From Eukaryota sp. TZLM1-RC (Eukaryota; Metamonada: BaSk clade), in the NCBI GenBank assembly GCA_040285825.1, contig JAUPSS010000006.1:868001-932000 (forward strand): 64,000 nucleotides of DNA. Direction: 5' to 3'. Under the pieces are notes generated by a model, which saw nothing but the letters and a program-made list of their open reading frames with translations, was not told the origin of the DNA and did no database searches. Below are positions 20,501-30,222 of the stretch, piece by piece. Made by a program: the position numbers and the translations under genes. How positions within the stretch are numbered: position 1 is the first letter of the stretch; every line of letters begins with the position of its first letter.

Positions 20501-21047
20501 GTCTGAAACAAGAACCCTCGGAATTGGGTTGCTTTTGGTCTTGGAGAAGTTTAAAAACGTTCAATGAGAGACCATTGCCGAAGACAACAGTTGGGTCGGA
20601 AATCTGGGGAAGGTTGTCAGGAAACAAGAAGCGACAATCGAATAGCTTACAGGGAGTTAACTGCGGGAAGAATAATCTGTTGCATTGTTTGATAAGATGG
20701 GTCTCATCATAATCATTTGAACTTACACAAAGATGATGAAGTGAAGAATCATGGTCAATCATTTTAACAACATATTGGTCCAGCGTTGTTTGGTCAGGTG
20801 TGAGGAGGATAGTCGCTGAAGCAACGATTTCGCATTGATATAGTTTAGCTTTTTCCACTTCAGAGCTCGGAAGATCAGTGTGTTCTATAGCATGAATAAC
20901 GATTTTGCGACCATCTTCAAAATGAAAAATGTTCTCTGTTCCTTGAGTTTGTTGACCTGTCTTGAAGTAAGACCTGCGCAAAGAACTACAAAGACGTTCA
21001 ACTCTGTCTCGGAATTGTTGACAAGGTTGAACATTTTCGTTTGTCAT
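17547..21047 (-). CDS. Large protein with SIR2-like (NADase-type) domain
   Basis: An uninterrupted 1166-codon frame ending in TAG. Residues about 150-600 have the signature order of SIR2-like Rossmann domains. VVFGNGLSLNVF (154-165) stands where sirtuins have the GAG-S nucleotide loop. IATTNYDSIIE (470-480) carries the conserved Asn, YHLHGS (542-547) the catalytic His, and FTVGLGTLDD (573-582) the late glycine motif. This variant resembles SIR2_2/DUF4917-type domains, which in bacterial defence proteins hydrolyse NAD+, more than histone-deacetylating sirtuins; no zinc ribbon is seen. The ~550 residues after it are unrecognised, polar and mostly helical-looking, ending in a Lys/Glu-rich stretch near 1110-1130. 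No signal peptide or obvious membrane segment. The start at 21047 is the first ATG and its context is duplicated at 14893. Confidence 0.75.
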   Translation of the reverse strand: MTNENVQPCQQFRDRVERLCSSLRRSYFKTGQQTQGTENIFHFEDGRKIVIHAIEHTDLPSSEVEKAKLYQCEIVASATILLTPDQTTLDQYVVKMIDHDSSLHHLCVSSNDYDETHLIKQCNRLFFPQLTPCKLFDCRFLFPDNLPQISDPTVVFGNGLSLNVFKLLQDQKQPNSEGSCFRLLHLWLDVCSSLLGCLSSPLTRDLLRNNTQDFSLTYDQASGYLSYKCSIIILVSAFLRFPTSFIYNVKPNHFTSDNEAQRFTDEVNRLSDKLKNNSIEEDLSKLDWIFPFANGNHWSKDQCIISVPALALLLLWVAKVNIKSLLHIEISPKYFQDILDDYSNVKPLFANVPYSLNWTVMLQYALGESVGRQVSESLPELTQYDRCLRRDPLAGNLAKKKQSSYTQALKSCVGDAFGVLVNVAILEFGCKSPDEEAMYEYNIIKFFRNNQYASLVLHLARLQSHESVNIATTNYDSIIEILIHLGSKIDPENFKVNPPVQIVFSQQAQQQHEKDFGPHLQMFANEETSDSLQFRNPKCFVYHLHGSVYSSSILTYAEREEPLIPEVLGNNWFTVGLGTLDDTTFEFVKKHKSIKIWSFQQDSKSNRDQYQLMKEPKFFYFQHRDDIPLACYYLILLCKENISSEVLCSTVNSWFNVDQDVLKLAQMDRINVDKNICTDFPTERVDISILSKKQLEFDTLHKILDKVSVFKYPVLGYSHNSFTKRIRSALSHPSMGNYWKVVAQIFKIDTTDRELIVPDWRDVPESVETYLEKYKAEFYEKLSKVVLQCHGLPHMVSFFNDCVSSESFGGKSCFDLSIDVDNDDKPTYISFTIQEDFSKTMEQLLTQLRETESDVLYTTSVIDIRYFHVSLHQFVDFLEKTHFWSVPDGFSELHLLIKNDQDQSSSNDIDLMKQSVLPFLSDPLASPFVSSYLKKLINDSKQTDSVLITTLLKFNEDVLSCISSAFHFPLPKEFRKFMDDSLDIKSIPSSMSEADLKSFVNFLSLFIKMLNSFHLKLKIKEFYNLAGDLEYLIDQLPSLCNPSLHSNHIVNRRDKTSENSAVSLRDQLVGRDHFKNMEMLKKFLRRLQKHFSIDEHKNKMLHKDLPEAAMKCHKEKKENEIENEKGEKRKSLHRYTVYSSNQVHQYYCTDGVVIKVVIQVENDLIA

Positions 21048-21089
21048 GGAGTAGAAATGTTGGGAATTTATTAATCTTGCTCACATAAC

Positions 21090-21255
21090 AACATAAATTC
21101 ATAACTAATGGAATGATATTCATTGAACCACGATTTCCTCTACAAAATCTTGATCTGCTTGCTGTCAAGCTAAAGCTTCTCTAATTCGGTTGGAAAATTG
21201 AGGCAATCTATTAATAATGGCAAGTTGAATCCGAAAGCGCCTTGAATAAATATCA
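21090..21255 (-). repeat. Relic of a dispersed C-terminal coding sequence, copy 2
   Basis: Minus-strand codons read RIQLAIINRLPQF, then NRIREALA, a stop, and QQADQDFVEEIVVQ with a terminal stop. They match 45515-45639 residue for residue over about 40 positions. The relic ends about 45 bp upstream of the SIR2-like gene's start, so it may form part of that gene's promoter or leader today. The parent protein is unknown. Confidence 0.65.
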
Positions 21256-21275
21256 AATCTTTTCATTGTTTTTTC

Positions 21276-22672
21276 TTGCACCATTCTTTGGGAATTATTC
21301 AAAAAAGTTCATGTGTCTACTGGTGTTTTTCCGTTTATCGAAAATGGGAAAGCAATCAAAACAGTGGTCTATTTCTATCAGTAATCGAGAAAAATAGAAT
21401 TGTGAAGAGATGGTTGCCGATATTTTCTGAATTCGACTTTGACATAGTCTATGAACCTGGTGAAGAGAACCACTGGGCAGATATGTTGTCGAGAAATGTA
21501 GACCTTTATCAAAAGGAAGAACCTTCATCAATTTGCAGTGTTAATATCTCGAACACGATGTACTCTAATTATGAAATACCTCCTCTAAACGATGACTCGG
21601 ATTCAGAATCTGAAGATCTCCCATCAATCTCGTCACTTAGCAGACACCAAGATTTACCCATTTTTTCTTCTTGATTCTCCAAGATTAGATCGGAACAACA
21701 GATTGCCATAAATCATAAGGACTCCTTAATTGAAAACACAATTAGATGAAAATACTCATATTTGGAAAAACAATAAACAGAAAAAATTCTGATCCCCAAA
21801 ATTCTCAGAAAACACGCTGTATTGTTAACACAGGGATTGGTTCAATCTTGCCACCCAAGCAAAAACGATAGTCTACATAAACTATCTAAAAGCAATTATT
21901 ACTGGCCTATTATGCGAAAGGACCTTATAGAATGTTAAAAGATGCCCAACATGTCACGAAACGGCACCAGTCAAACGAACAAAAACACCTTCCACAGGTT
22001 CCCTTTGGGCAGATCGTCCATTTACTAGACTAAATGTTGATACATCTGGACCTCTGAATACTAATTGCGATGGTAATAAATATTTGTCAGTGTTTGTAGA
22101 TTCTTTTACTGTTTATCCAATTTTAGTCCCTATAAAAGGAACTCAATGCTTTAAAGACGGCAAATGCATTAATTTGGAACGTTTGCGCAATTTTTGGCAT
22201 GTCCATGTTAATTCATAGTGACAATGGTACTAAGTTCGCCAATGAGACTTTTGAAATAGGGTGTAACAGATTAGCTATTGACTATGTCCTACGTAAAACC
22301 ACACAATATAATAAACAACATGGATCTTGGAACGGACCATTTTTAGTTGTTGATACTGCTTCCAAATCCACTTTATTATTAAAGAATCTAACTACTGGCA
22401 CAGAATTACAAGCTGCCAAGAAAGATTGTGAGATCTATAACGCAGAAAATCCGCAGGGTATTAAATTCCTCAAAACAATCGCAGCAGGCGATGCTGAAAT
22501 ACGTACTTTTAATAGAAAAGATTCATTCAACGAGTCTAGCGCCCCTGAACGGGTTATACGTAGTAATAAAAACAGGAATTATTTTTAGTTTCTCAGCTAT
22601 TCGTATTTTAAAATATTACTTTTGAATATTCGTTATAAAGCTGATGTATTTTGAAAAAGGGGGAAAGCAGTG
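21276..22672 (+). pseudogene. Chromovirus copy 2: RNase H and integrase
   Basis: A plus-strand Ty3/gypsy-type fragment. 21276-21674 carries the RNase H end (RWLPIFSEFDFDIVYEPG, then NHWADMLSRN). Around 21930-22270 the integrase core appears in broken frames: CPTCHE of the zinc domain, LNVDTSGPLN with the first catalytic Asp, and IHSDNGTKF with the second. The rest of the core, including the catalytic Glu, is deleted; sequence jumps at about 22272 to the C-terminal domain (NGPFLVVD, AAKKDCEIYNAEN) ending at 22588. RT and gag parts are not seen. Confidence 0.8.
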
Positions 22673-22750
22673 TTGGCGCGCTTGGGTTTTTATTATATGG
22701 ATAGAAAATAAATCATCTTTATCTTAACCCCACTTTTCCAACCTACGGCA
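22673..22750 (+). repeat. LTR fragment of the chromovirus
   Basis: Starts TGTTGGCGCGCTTGG and matches, in the other orientation, 3700-3770 and 30260-30336; a more diverged copy lies at 24486. The TG start fits an LTR boundary. It is cut at about 22750, where sequence of another integrase copy begins. Confidence 0.6.
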
Positions 22751-24560
22751 TCAAAAGTGATAATGGCCCCGAGTTCGTCAATGTGACCTTCAAAATAGTG
22801 TGTAATAGATTAGCGATTGAAATGTGTAACTCAATAGCCCACTATTCAAAAAGTAATGCACTTGTAGAACATAAACATACAGACGTTTTTCAATGCTTGA
22901 AACTATTAATAGATATCAATGATTACGAAAATGGTCAACCTATGTACCTATATTCCATCTAGTGTTGTCAAAGACGTTACTTTTGCCACGTCTCTTTTTA
23001 ACAAGTACTACGTCTCCTTGGAGACGTTGTGAATTTTGGTCTTCACATCATTTTACCTTCCCAAACCATTTTCTCTAACAACATTGTTGTCCTTATACCC
23101 ATCAACTGGTCCCAATACGATGAAGTACTTGAGTCATCTCTACCACTCAATGACGACAACAACGCCGAAGAAGAAGACGCAGTTCTAATGTCTGTTTCAT
23201 AAAAAAGTCTCCAATCGTCCGCTGTCTTAGCTGTGATCTTACGTTTGTCGTTTAAATGAACCATACTCCAGCGAATTGGGAGACATTAAGGTTCTGGAAG
23301 AAGAAATGGATACGATGATTGATTAATGTGAGGAAGAGCATAATTCACCAAATTTGGATCTGGAAGAAAAAGTGTCCCGGCTCTTGGAAGCAGTGTTCAC
23401 AATTTTCTAACAGATTTGGTAGATATTGATTGGAATTAGTTCTTTATAAAGTCTTAGATTTTTATATTTGTTTTGGTGTTGTATGTTTGAGATAGACACA
23501 AAACAGTCCAAAGACGATCAACCGCAACGTCTCCACAGCGTTTTCTTAACATCTTAAGTACGTCTGTAGACGTTTGAAAAAGGAGTCTTCGCATGGAGAC
23601 GGAAGACGGAGACGTTGAGCGTCTTTTACGTCTTTGACAACACTAATCCCATCTATTAAGAAACTCTACTAACAGCAGAAAAGCTGGTTGTACTCCTTAT
23701 GTACTTATGTTCTCTTCTTCGATTATTCCAAAAAAAAGTCCCTGCAAACATATTAGGACATTTATGCAAATTTGACACTAATATTCCCTAAACAGACAAT
23801 CTTAAATTCAAAAATAAACGTCTTTTAAAAAAAAGGGAAAAGCAGAGCGTCACCAAACATTTAATACTCCGACTTCAGTGAAATAATTCTAATTCGCGTT
23901 TTATAGTATTTGATATTGGCGACTATGTCTTACGTAAAACGAAACAAAATAATAAACTGCATGGATCTTGAAGCGGACCATTCTTAGTTATTGACTCTCC
24001 TTCCAAGTTCACTTTATTATTAAAGAATCTTAGTATTGATTCCAAATTAAAAGCTGCCAATAAAGATTGCAAAATCTATCCACAAGATAGAAAAAACCCA
24101 TAGGATACTGAATTCCTTAAAACAGTCGCAGCAGGCGATGCTGAAAAACATGTTATAGAGAAAATCTTCCCAGAATACAACTCTGATTCAGGTAGCTTTT
24201 GTACTATTCAATGGTTTGGCGGTGAAACAACAGAAGAGCCTCTCCATTGGGTTAAACATTTAGGAAGCTTATAAGTTGTTTGGTCAGAATAACAAGACAA
24301 TCGGAAAGCGTACCACTAGTCAACGCCAAGGTACCTCCAATAAGTGTACGCATTCTAAGCGGCCAAGACGTAGTGATTGAATTAGGAAGCGTAGCTCATT
24401 CTTCATTATATAATCATTTAGTTTATTGTTGTAGTTTTAGTTTCATATTATATAAGCTGATTTATAATGAAGAAAGTAAAGAGGCAGTGCTGTTGCCTAA
24501 GGCTTATACATTATGAATAGTAAAATCAATCAACTTTTCTTCATTACAATAGACTTAAGG
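22751..24560 (+). pseudogene. Chromovirus copy 3: integrase core, chromodomain, LTR piece
   Basis: 22751-22959 encodes the integrase core (IKSDNGPEFVNVTF, then DINDYENGQPMY) and continues after a hAT insertion at 23646. 23900-24140 is the C-terminal domain. 24142-24271 is a chromodomain-like segment (HVIEKIFPEYNSDSGSF, then IQWFGGETTEEPLHWVKH), which places the element among chromoviruses; such domains can steer integration to particular chromatin. 24280-24400 continues in another frame. LTR-like sequence begins near 24486. Several stops and frameshifts make it inactive. 24561-24749 is the 5' flank of RT element A. Confidence 0.8.
22960..23645. mobile_element. Non-autonomous hAT element with intact ends
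   Basis: A 686-bp insertion into chromovirus integrase. Both ends carry the same perfect 18-bp terminal repeat, TAGTGTTGTCAAAGACGT. The flanking 8-mers ATTCCATC (22952-22959) and ATCCCATC (23646-23653) differ at one base, as expected for an aged 8-bp hAT duplication. Subterminal GACGT/AGACG motifs are dense at both ends, likely transposase sites. Only short frames lie inside (for example 23043-23264 on the minus strand), so it needs a transposase from elsewhere. Confidence 0.88.
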
Positions 24561-24749
24561 CAACAGTATTAATGTAACATAATTCTGTTGAACCGATCGA
24601 TTAAAGAATTTTTTGAACATTCAGAAAAAAACACCGAATCCAGACATCAAATGATCCAATTCAAATTTTTTTTCTCACTCACTTTCAACGTCCTCCTTCT
24701 TCTCAACTTGACGTCCTATTGTCGGTTCGATTGAATTCCTCCAGTCTCC

Positions 24750-27700
24750 ATGTCAGACACTCTCAGTGATACTGACTGGACTGCAAAAAGTACCGAACGT
24801 GATGTTGACAAACCAACCTCCTCAACCACCAATCGTTCTCATTCTCCCCACCTGTCACTCCATGCTGGAAAATCATTGGAAAAAAATTTAAATGAAAATT
24901 TTTCTAAACCACGCCGCAAATGTTGTAAATGTCGAAAAACCGGACATAACATTGCAACTTGTCCGCTTATTCAAAAGGAAAAACTTAATGCTCGTGCTGC
25001 AACTGCAGATTTAAATATTTCGTTATCACACAATCCTGAAAATGAATTTTTAAGCGAGATGCCCGATAACATTTCTAACAAAGAAGATTATAAAGATGAG
25101 AAAAAATGTGTTTTTTGTCGAAAGCTTGTTGCTGTCAATGATTCTGGTCGACCCTTACTTTTTTGTGATTCTTGTGTTGCTGCTGATCAACTACGTTCTC
25201 CCATTCGTGTTCCTGCTCAGCTTAGTCCGTTGGCTTCGATACCTTTTGCTGTTGTTCTTCGTGCTTTTACTGAAAATCTGCGTGGATTATGGGATGTTAC
25301 GCCTATTTGGAAATTTTTTCTGAAAAAAGATAAAAAACTTTTATCGAAAAAATCAAATTTTAAAAAAAATGTTTTTTCGAAAGAAAAATTAGTGAGAAAA
25401 TTAGCTTTAAAAGGACGTTTTGGATCTGCAAAACAATGTTTATTCTCTTCTGATTTAGCTGAATGTAATGAAAGCACATTGTTCCAATTGAATCATCTTC
25501 ATCCAGAAGAAAATTTTCATTGTACTAAACCAGATTCAGTTGATTATTGGCTGCAAAATCCTGTCAATGCTTCTGAGGTATTGAAACTGATTCAGCAAAT
25601 GCCTACTGGAAAAGCTCCTGGGCCATCTTTGTTGAATTTTGACATGATCAAATCAGCTGTTGGACAGTGTCCTGAAATTGCTGATGATCTTGTTCTTTTT
25701 TTCAACAATCTTCTTACGTTAAAAATTAAAGTCCCTTTTGAGATGACCAGTGCTCGCTTAATTGCTCTCAAAAAAAGTCAATCCAAAATCCGTCCAATTG
25801 CAATTGGAGAATCGATTTCAAGAATTCTTGCGTCTCTTGTTTTCAATAGAATTGGGAAAAAAGCCAAGGAATTTTTCAGTCCATTTCAATTTGGAATCAA
25901 GACAATTGATGGTGCTTCTTCTGCTGCTCTTTCGTCGGATGTGTTTTTTAATTCTAGTGATTCTAATTACATCTTCAATTTAGATTTTAAGAATGCTTTC
26001 AATTCTGTATCTCGTTCTTCCATTTTACCTTTGCTGCGAAAGCATTTTTCTGAAGTTGAGCCTTTTTTCTATTCATTTTATGGAAAATCATCCACATTGG
26101 TCTATGAAAACTTTGACCTGCTTTCGTCTTCACGTTAAACAAGGTGATCCACTTGGTCCTTTTTTCTTTTGTCTGGCAATTCATCCATTAATGTGCGAAT
26201 TGAAAGAAAAATTCCCAGAAATAGATATTGTAGCATATATGGATGACATTTCTGTAATTGCTCCTATTAGAATTCTGAAACAAATAGCAACTTTTATTCA
26301 ACAGCGTTATGAAGATATTGGTCTCTCATTGAATATCTCCAAATGTTTGATTATTGGCCATGAACCAATTGATTTTTTCATTAATGATGTAAATGTCCCC
26401 TTTATCAATTATGATCAGTCTGGTTTTTGTTTTTTGGGTTGTTATCTCGGAAATATTGAAGAAGTCAAAGGCCAACTTTTGACTCTGTTGACTCAATTTG
26501 GAAATGAATTAGAATCAATAGAAAATTTAAATATTGAGAAACATTTGAAATTCTTTTTCCTAAAAATCTGTTATTCAGGAAAATTTACTCATATTTTGAG
26601 ATCTACATCACCATCAATTTCTTTGGAGTTTTGTCGCATTTTTAATGAACAAAGGACCAATTTTTTAGCAAAATTATTGGAAATTGATGCATCTCAGTTA
26701 CGAAGCCACATTTTTTGTGGTACAAATTTTGGTGGTGTTGATTTTCATAAATCAAGCTACCTTTGTAAAGCTGCCTTTATTGGAGGTGGAAAGAATTTTA
26801 TTTATGAATTTGTGAATTGTTTTCCTGAAAAAGTTCATCTCATTGAAAATTGTGACAGCTCTTATCTTATTTCTTTGCAACAGGAAATTGAAACTTTTTC
26901 ACCCAATATTTGGGCTAAATGTTTCCCCTCTGATATTGTGGAACTTCCTTCAAGAAGCTTGCTCTCCTTACCACTGACTTTTGCAAAATTGCAGAAAAAA
27001 ATCTTGAAAGTTTTAGAAAACTTGGATTATATTGTACGTCTTAGCTTGGCTAAGGAAAAAAATCCCGTTTTTGCAAACTTTTTGATTGATGTTGAAGAGA
27101 GTTGTTCAAGTTGCCTAATCTCCCAAATTCCCAACATTTATGGCCTTCTACTTAATGATCACCAATGGAAAATCTGCAATGAGAATGAGATGTTTTCAAT
27201 GGCCTTGTTCATTACCAAATGATTTAATTTGTCGCTGCAAGAGTGTTGTTACGCTTTCCCATATTTTAAACTGTAAGTATTTTATAACTTATCGCTCAAT
27301 TGTTCATGACTCAGTTCGTGATCAATTATATGCCATGTGCAAAAGTTTCAATATAGAGGCATTTATTGAGCCACTAGTACGTAAGCTGTCTTCAGATCAA
27401 ACTGATGATTCCTTTGGTAAAAGAAGGGCACATTTAGTAGCTCCAGGGATCGATGGTGTTCTCAATGTTGTAGATGTTGTCTCAGTTGATGTTTGCAAAA
27501 ATTCTGCTGCTCGTTTAGTGTATTCCGCTGATTCGCCGTTATCTAACGCCGAAAAAAAGAAGATAAAAAAATATGAAGAACCTTTGGCACAGTTAGGTAG
27601 AGTGGAACATGTGAAATATCAGTTTATGCCGTTTGCAATTTCTCTTTTTGGCAATATTGGACCTTCAGGGTTGCACTTTTTGGAAAATTTTAAAAAGGTG

Positions 27701-27932
27701 CTACTGAATAGGTCTGGTAAAACAATGAACTCCACTTTCTGGTTAAATAGAATTGTTTTTTGCATTTTCAAGTCTATTCCTACAATGATTTCAAAGGCAC
27801 TTTTAGCTATCGGTGTAGAATATGAACGTAATGCTGTGAGTAGGTTCAGTAATAGTGACGCTTGTTTGGAGGATATTGAATATTAGATGGTTATTTTTAT
27901 CTCAATAAATATTCCAGTTTTTTAAAAAAAAA
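24750..27932 (+). mobile_element. RT element A: near full-length non-LTR retrotransposon
   Basis: The best reference copy of the family in the window. The ATG at 24750 starts an ORF with a CCHC knuckle, CCKCRKTGHNIATC, and a second zinc motif (C-x2-C-x15-C-x2-C) near residue 120. The RT follows, with NLDFKNAFNSV, KQGDPLGP and YMDDIS, then a thumb region, the zinc motif CRCKSVVTLSHILNC and a restriction-like endonuclease core (KRRAHLVAP, then VVDVVSVDV). Translation runs 24750-26138, 26120-27222 and 27140-27886. A two-base deletion near 26133 and a one-base change near 27175 separate the frames. AATAAA (27904) and an A-run (27924-27932) end the element. It resembles R2/Dong-type elements in endonuclease type but begins with a CCHC knuckle. 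Confidence 0.88.
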
Positions 27933-28203
27933 TTCAAATTTAAGTTGATTTAAGAAATAATTTGATTCACCATGGATCAGACTGATGGAAAAGCAGTGGA
28001 CTACAAGGTTGGAAGTTTTCATGTTTGAGTGACTTTTTGCAGGTGTTGTGTTGAAAATGGTTCATCAAAATTCTATCGTTCTACAGGACAAATTTGAGAA
28101 AAAATGGTTGAGATATGTTTATTAATAATAATAAATAAATAATAAATAAAATAATAAATTTTAAGAGATGGACGATTAGATACCTTTTGTTGATGTGTGT
28201 GAC
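27933..28203. repeat. AT-rich spacer with AATAA-type simple repeat
   Basis: A short AT-rich stretch after RT element A; 28117-28160 is a simple AATAA/AATAAA run. No gene is seen. Confidence 0.6.
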
Positions 28204-28850
28204 TCAATGTCCCATTTTGTTACCCCGAAGATTCAATTCAGAAATAGCAGAATTCAATTCCAAAGCGCGGCATAGTGCATATCCGCCCTCGGGACCAATT
28301 TTGTTATAGGCAAGAACCAATTCAGAAATAGTGGAGTTAGATTCCAAAGCACGGGCAATTGCACTGGTGCCTTCGGGACCAATTTTGTTATAGGCAAGAA
28401 CCAATTCAGAAATAGTGGAGTTAGATTCCAAAGCACGGGCAATTGCACTGGTGCCTTCGGGACCAATTTTGTTATAGGCATGAACCAATTCAGAAATAGT
28501 GGAGTTAGATTCCAAAGCACGGGCAATTGCACTGGCGCCTTCGGGACCCATTGTGTTGCCACCAAGATTCAAACGAGTTAGAGAGGAATTCAATTCCAAA
28601 GCTCGGGCAAGTGCAGTAGCGCCTTAATTACCGATGTTGTTACTATCAAGATGCAATGCAGAAAGTGTAGAACGGAACTTAATTTTAGAGCTCGAGAAAG
28701 TGCAATTGCGCCTTCCGAACCAATGTTACTGTATGCATTAGGCCTACCACCAAGATCCAATTTACTAACATTGCCATCGACAATGTCCTCGGCAGCCTTC
28801 ATAAGCACATCCTTCAAGTTGTCCCAGCAACTATCTGGATGATTATCCAT
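28204..28850 (-). pseudogene. RI-type LRR protein with 84-bp repeats, interrupted
   Basis: A minus-strand LRR gene of the ribonuclease-inhibitor/NLRC3-like type. The N-terminus (28590-28850) reads NLKDVLMKAAEDIVDGN and one repeat. After a frameshift near 28680 and an in-frame TAA (near 28624) where the family has Glu in GNEGAT, 28204-28599 gives four further 28-residue units of the form LAYNKIGPEGTSAIARALES. The middle units are almost identical at DNA level, so this array has recently expanded or been homogenised. It stops at 28204 without a capping motif. Likely dead, though the repeat part is well preserved. Confidence 0.75.
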
Positions 28851-28900
28851 TGGAGGAAAATCGTTTGCAGGTGAGAAATGGAAAAACGATGTGTTCGGTA

Positions 28901-29483
28901 TAATTTTACCACCATGTGGACCACGTGGTGGTTGGTGTCAGCATGGTGGTTTTCTTGGTGGTCAATTTCATTTCATTATTACTTTCTCCTTTCTTTGTTC
29001 CAAAACCCATGGCCTGGAAGCAAACACCCTGTATTTGAATACATTTCCCCTAATAATTCTTATGATGAAGTGAAATATTCGAAAGGACGCCTACATATCA
29101 TATGTGACTTTTATTTATATGGATGAATGCTGAAATAGTAAAAATGATGGAAAAGCTGGAGGAAGTTGCAGAGGCAGTCAACGAGCAGGATCAAGAAGCG
29201 GATTATTCACTGGATGAGGACGTCCTACCGATCATTGTTATTTCAGAAATCTTTATGTTTAGGAGGACATTGAAGAGGAATTATGTGATCTGAAATGCGT
29301 TGTTCTTTGTGGTTGAGTTGTGGAATTAGTATTAGTTTGTAAAAATAAACATGTTTTATTCATAATGATTTGACAATGTCAGAAGGTAACAGCATTTTAT
29401 AAGCTGAAAAATACACCACCGTGTGGTCCACGCGGTGGCACATGGTGGTTGGTGCCACCGCGTTGTCAAAATTGCGAACACTG
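28901..29483. mobile_element. hAT-like element with 8-bp target duplication
   Basis: A 583-bp insertion flanked on both sides by the perfect 8-mer GTTCGGTA (28893-28900 and 29484-29491). The right end, complemented, begins CAGTGTTCGCAATTTTGAC, a hAT-like tip. The left end begins TAATTTTACC and so seems to have lost about eight outer bases. Both ends are followed by CCACC/GTGGTGG palindromic motifs. Inside, short protein-like frames remain on the plus strand (29000-29126, HPVFEYISPNNSYDEV; 29128-29270, acidic). No transposase core is seen. Confidence 0.7.
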
Positions 29484-29491
29484 GTTCGGTA

Positions 29492-30039
29492 CCCTTATGC
29501 AATTGAATTCAATTCCTACTCCTCCCAATATTGTTTTCCCACACTACCATTTTTGATTAATTTCATGTACGTTCCTCATGCATAAAGTACCGGAAAAAAT
29601 AATGAGAATGGGGACCCATACAAGATCTGTTCTCATCTGCGGTAATCTGCTATAACGCTATCATATTTCCATAAGTGTATTGACAGTCTGTTTAGTTTAG
29701 ATTGATGTCTTTTTTCATCTTTGCTCAACCTCGCCTGTGCAATGAATGACATTTTGCCAAATATTTGTTTTTCATATTGTTTGTTTTGTGTTTCTGTTTA
29801 TATTCCAAACTGACAGTTGTGGTTTTCTCCTTTTTTTGTATATTTGAATTTGATAACATCATAATTTTTAATTCAAATAAAGTATTTGCGATTTGTGAAG
29901 GTGTCTTCTACTCTATTATTTTTTGGTCGTTTTTGTGAAGGAAAAACTTCTAGTCAATTTTTGAGTTGATTTGCGATATGAAGATTTAGAATTTTGCTTT
30001 TGTTGTTTAGTTTCTCGTTGAAATAAATTGAAATTTAAA
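29492..30039. other. Gap without recognisable gene
   Basis: AT-rich sequence with no ORF of note, no repeat shared with the rest of the window and no RNA gene that I can see. Confidence 0.5.
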
Positions 30040-30222
30040 TTCTTTTTTTTAATCTAAAATTTTCCCTATTGAATTGTTTATAGAAACACCTTGTTCTAAC
30101 TCCCTCGAAAAACTTTAGATGGATCATACTTGTTGACTTCATGAATACGATCCTGGTGACTTGAATCTTTATGTTTGTTCACCCGACTTTGACAGTTTTG
30201 TTGATGATGATGTATCCCTGGG
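30040..30222 (+). repeat. Dispersed repeat, copy 2
   Basis: Matches 2060-2262, including the ATG and acidic codons, but with in-frame stops. It ends exactly where LTR-like sequence starts (GGGAAGATTCTCG), so the repeat was probably cut by an LTR-element insertion. Confidence 0.6.
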
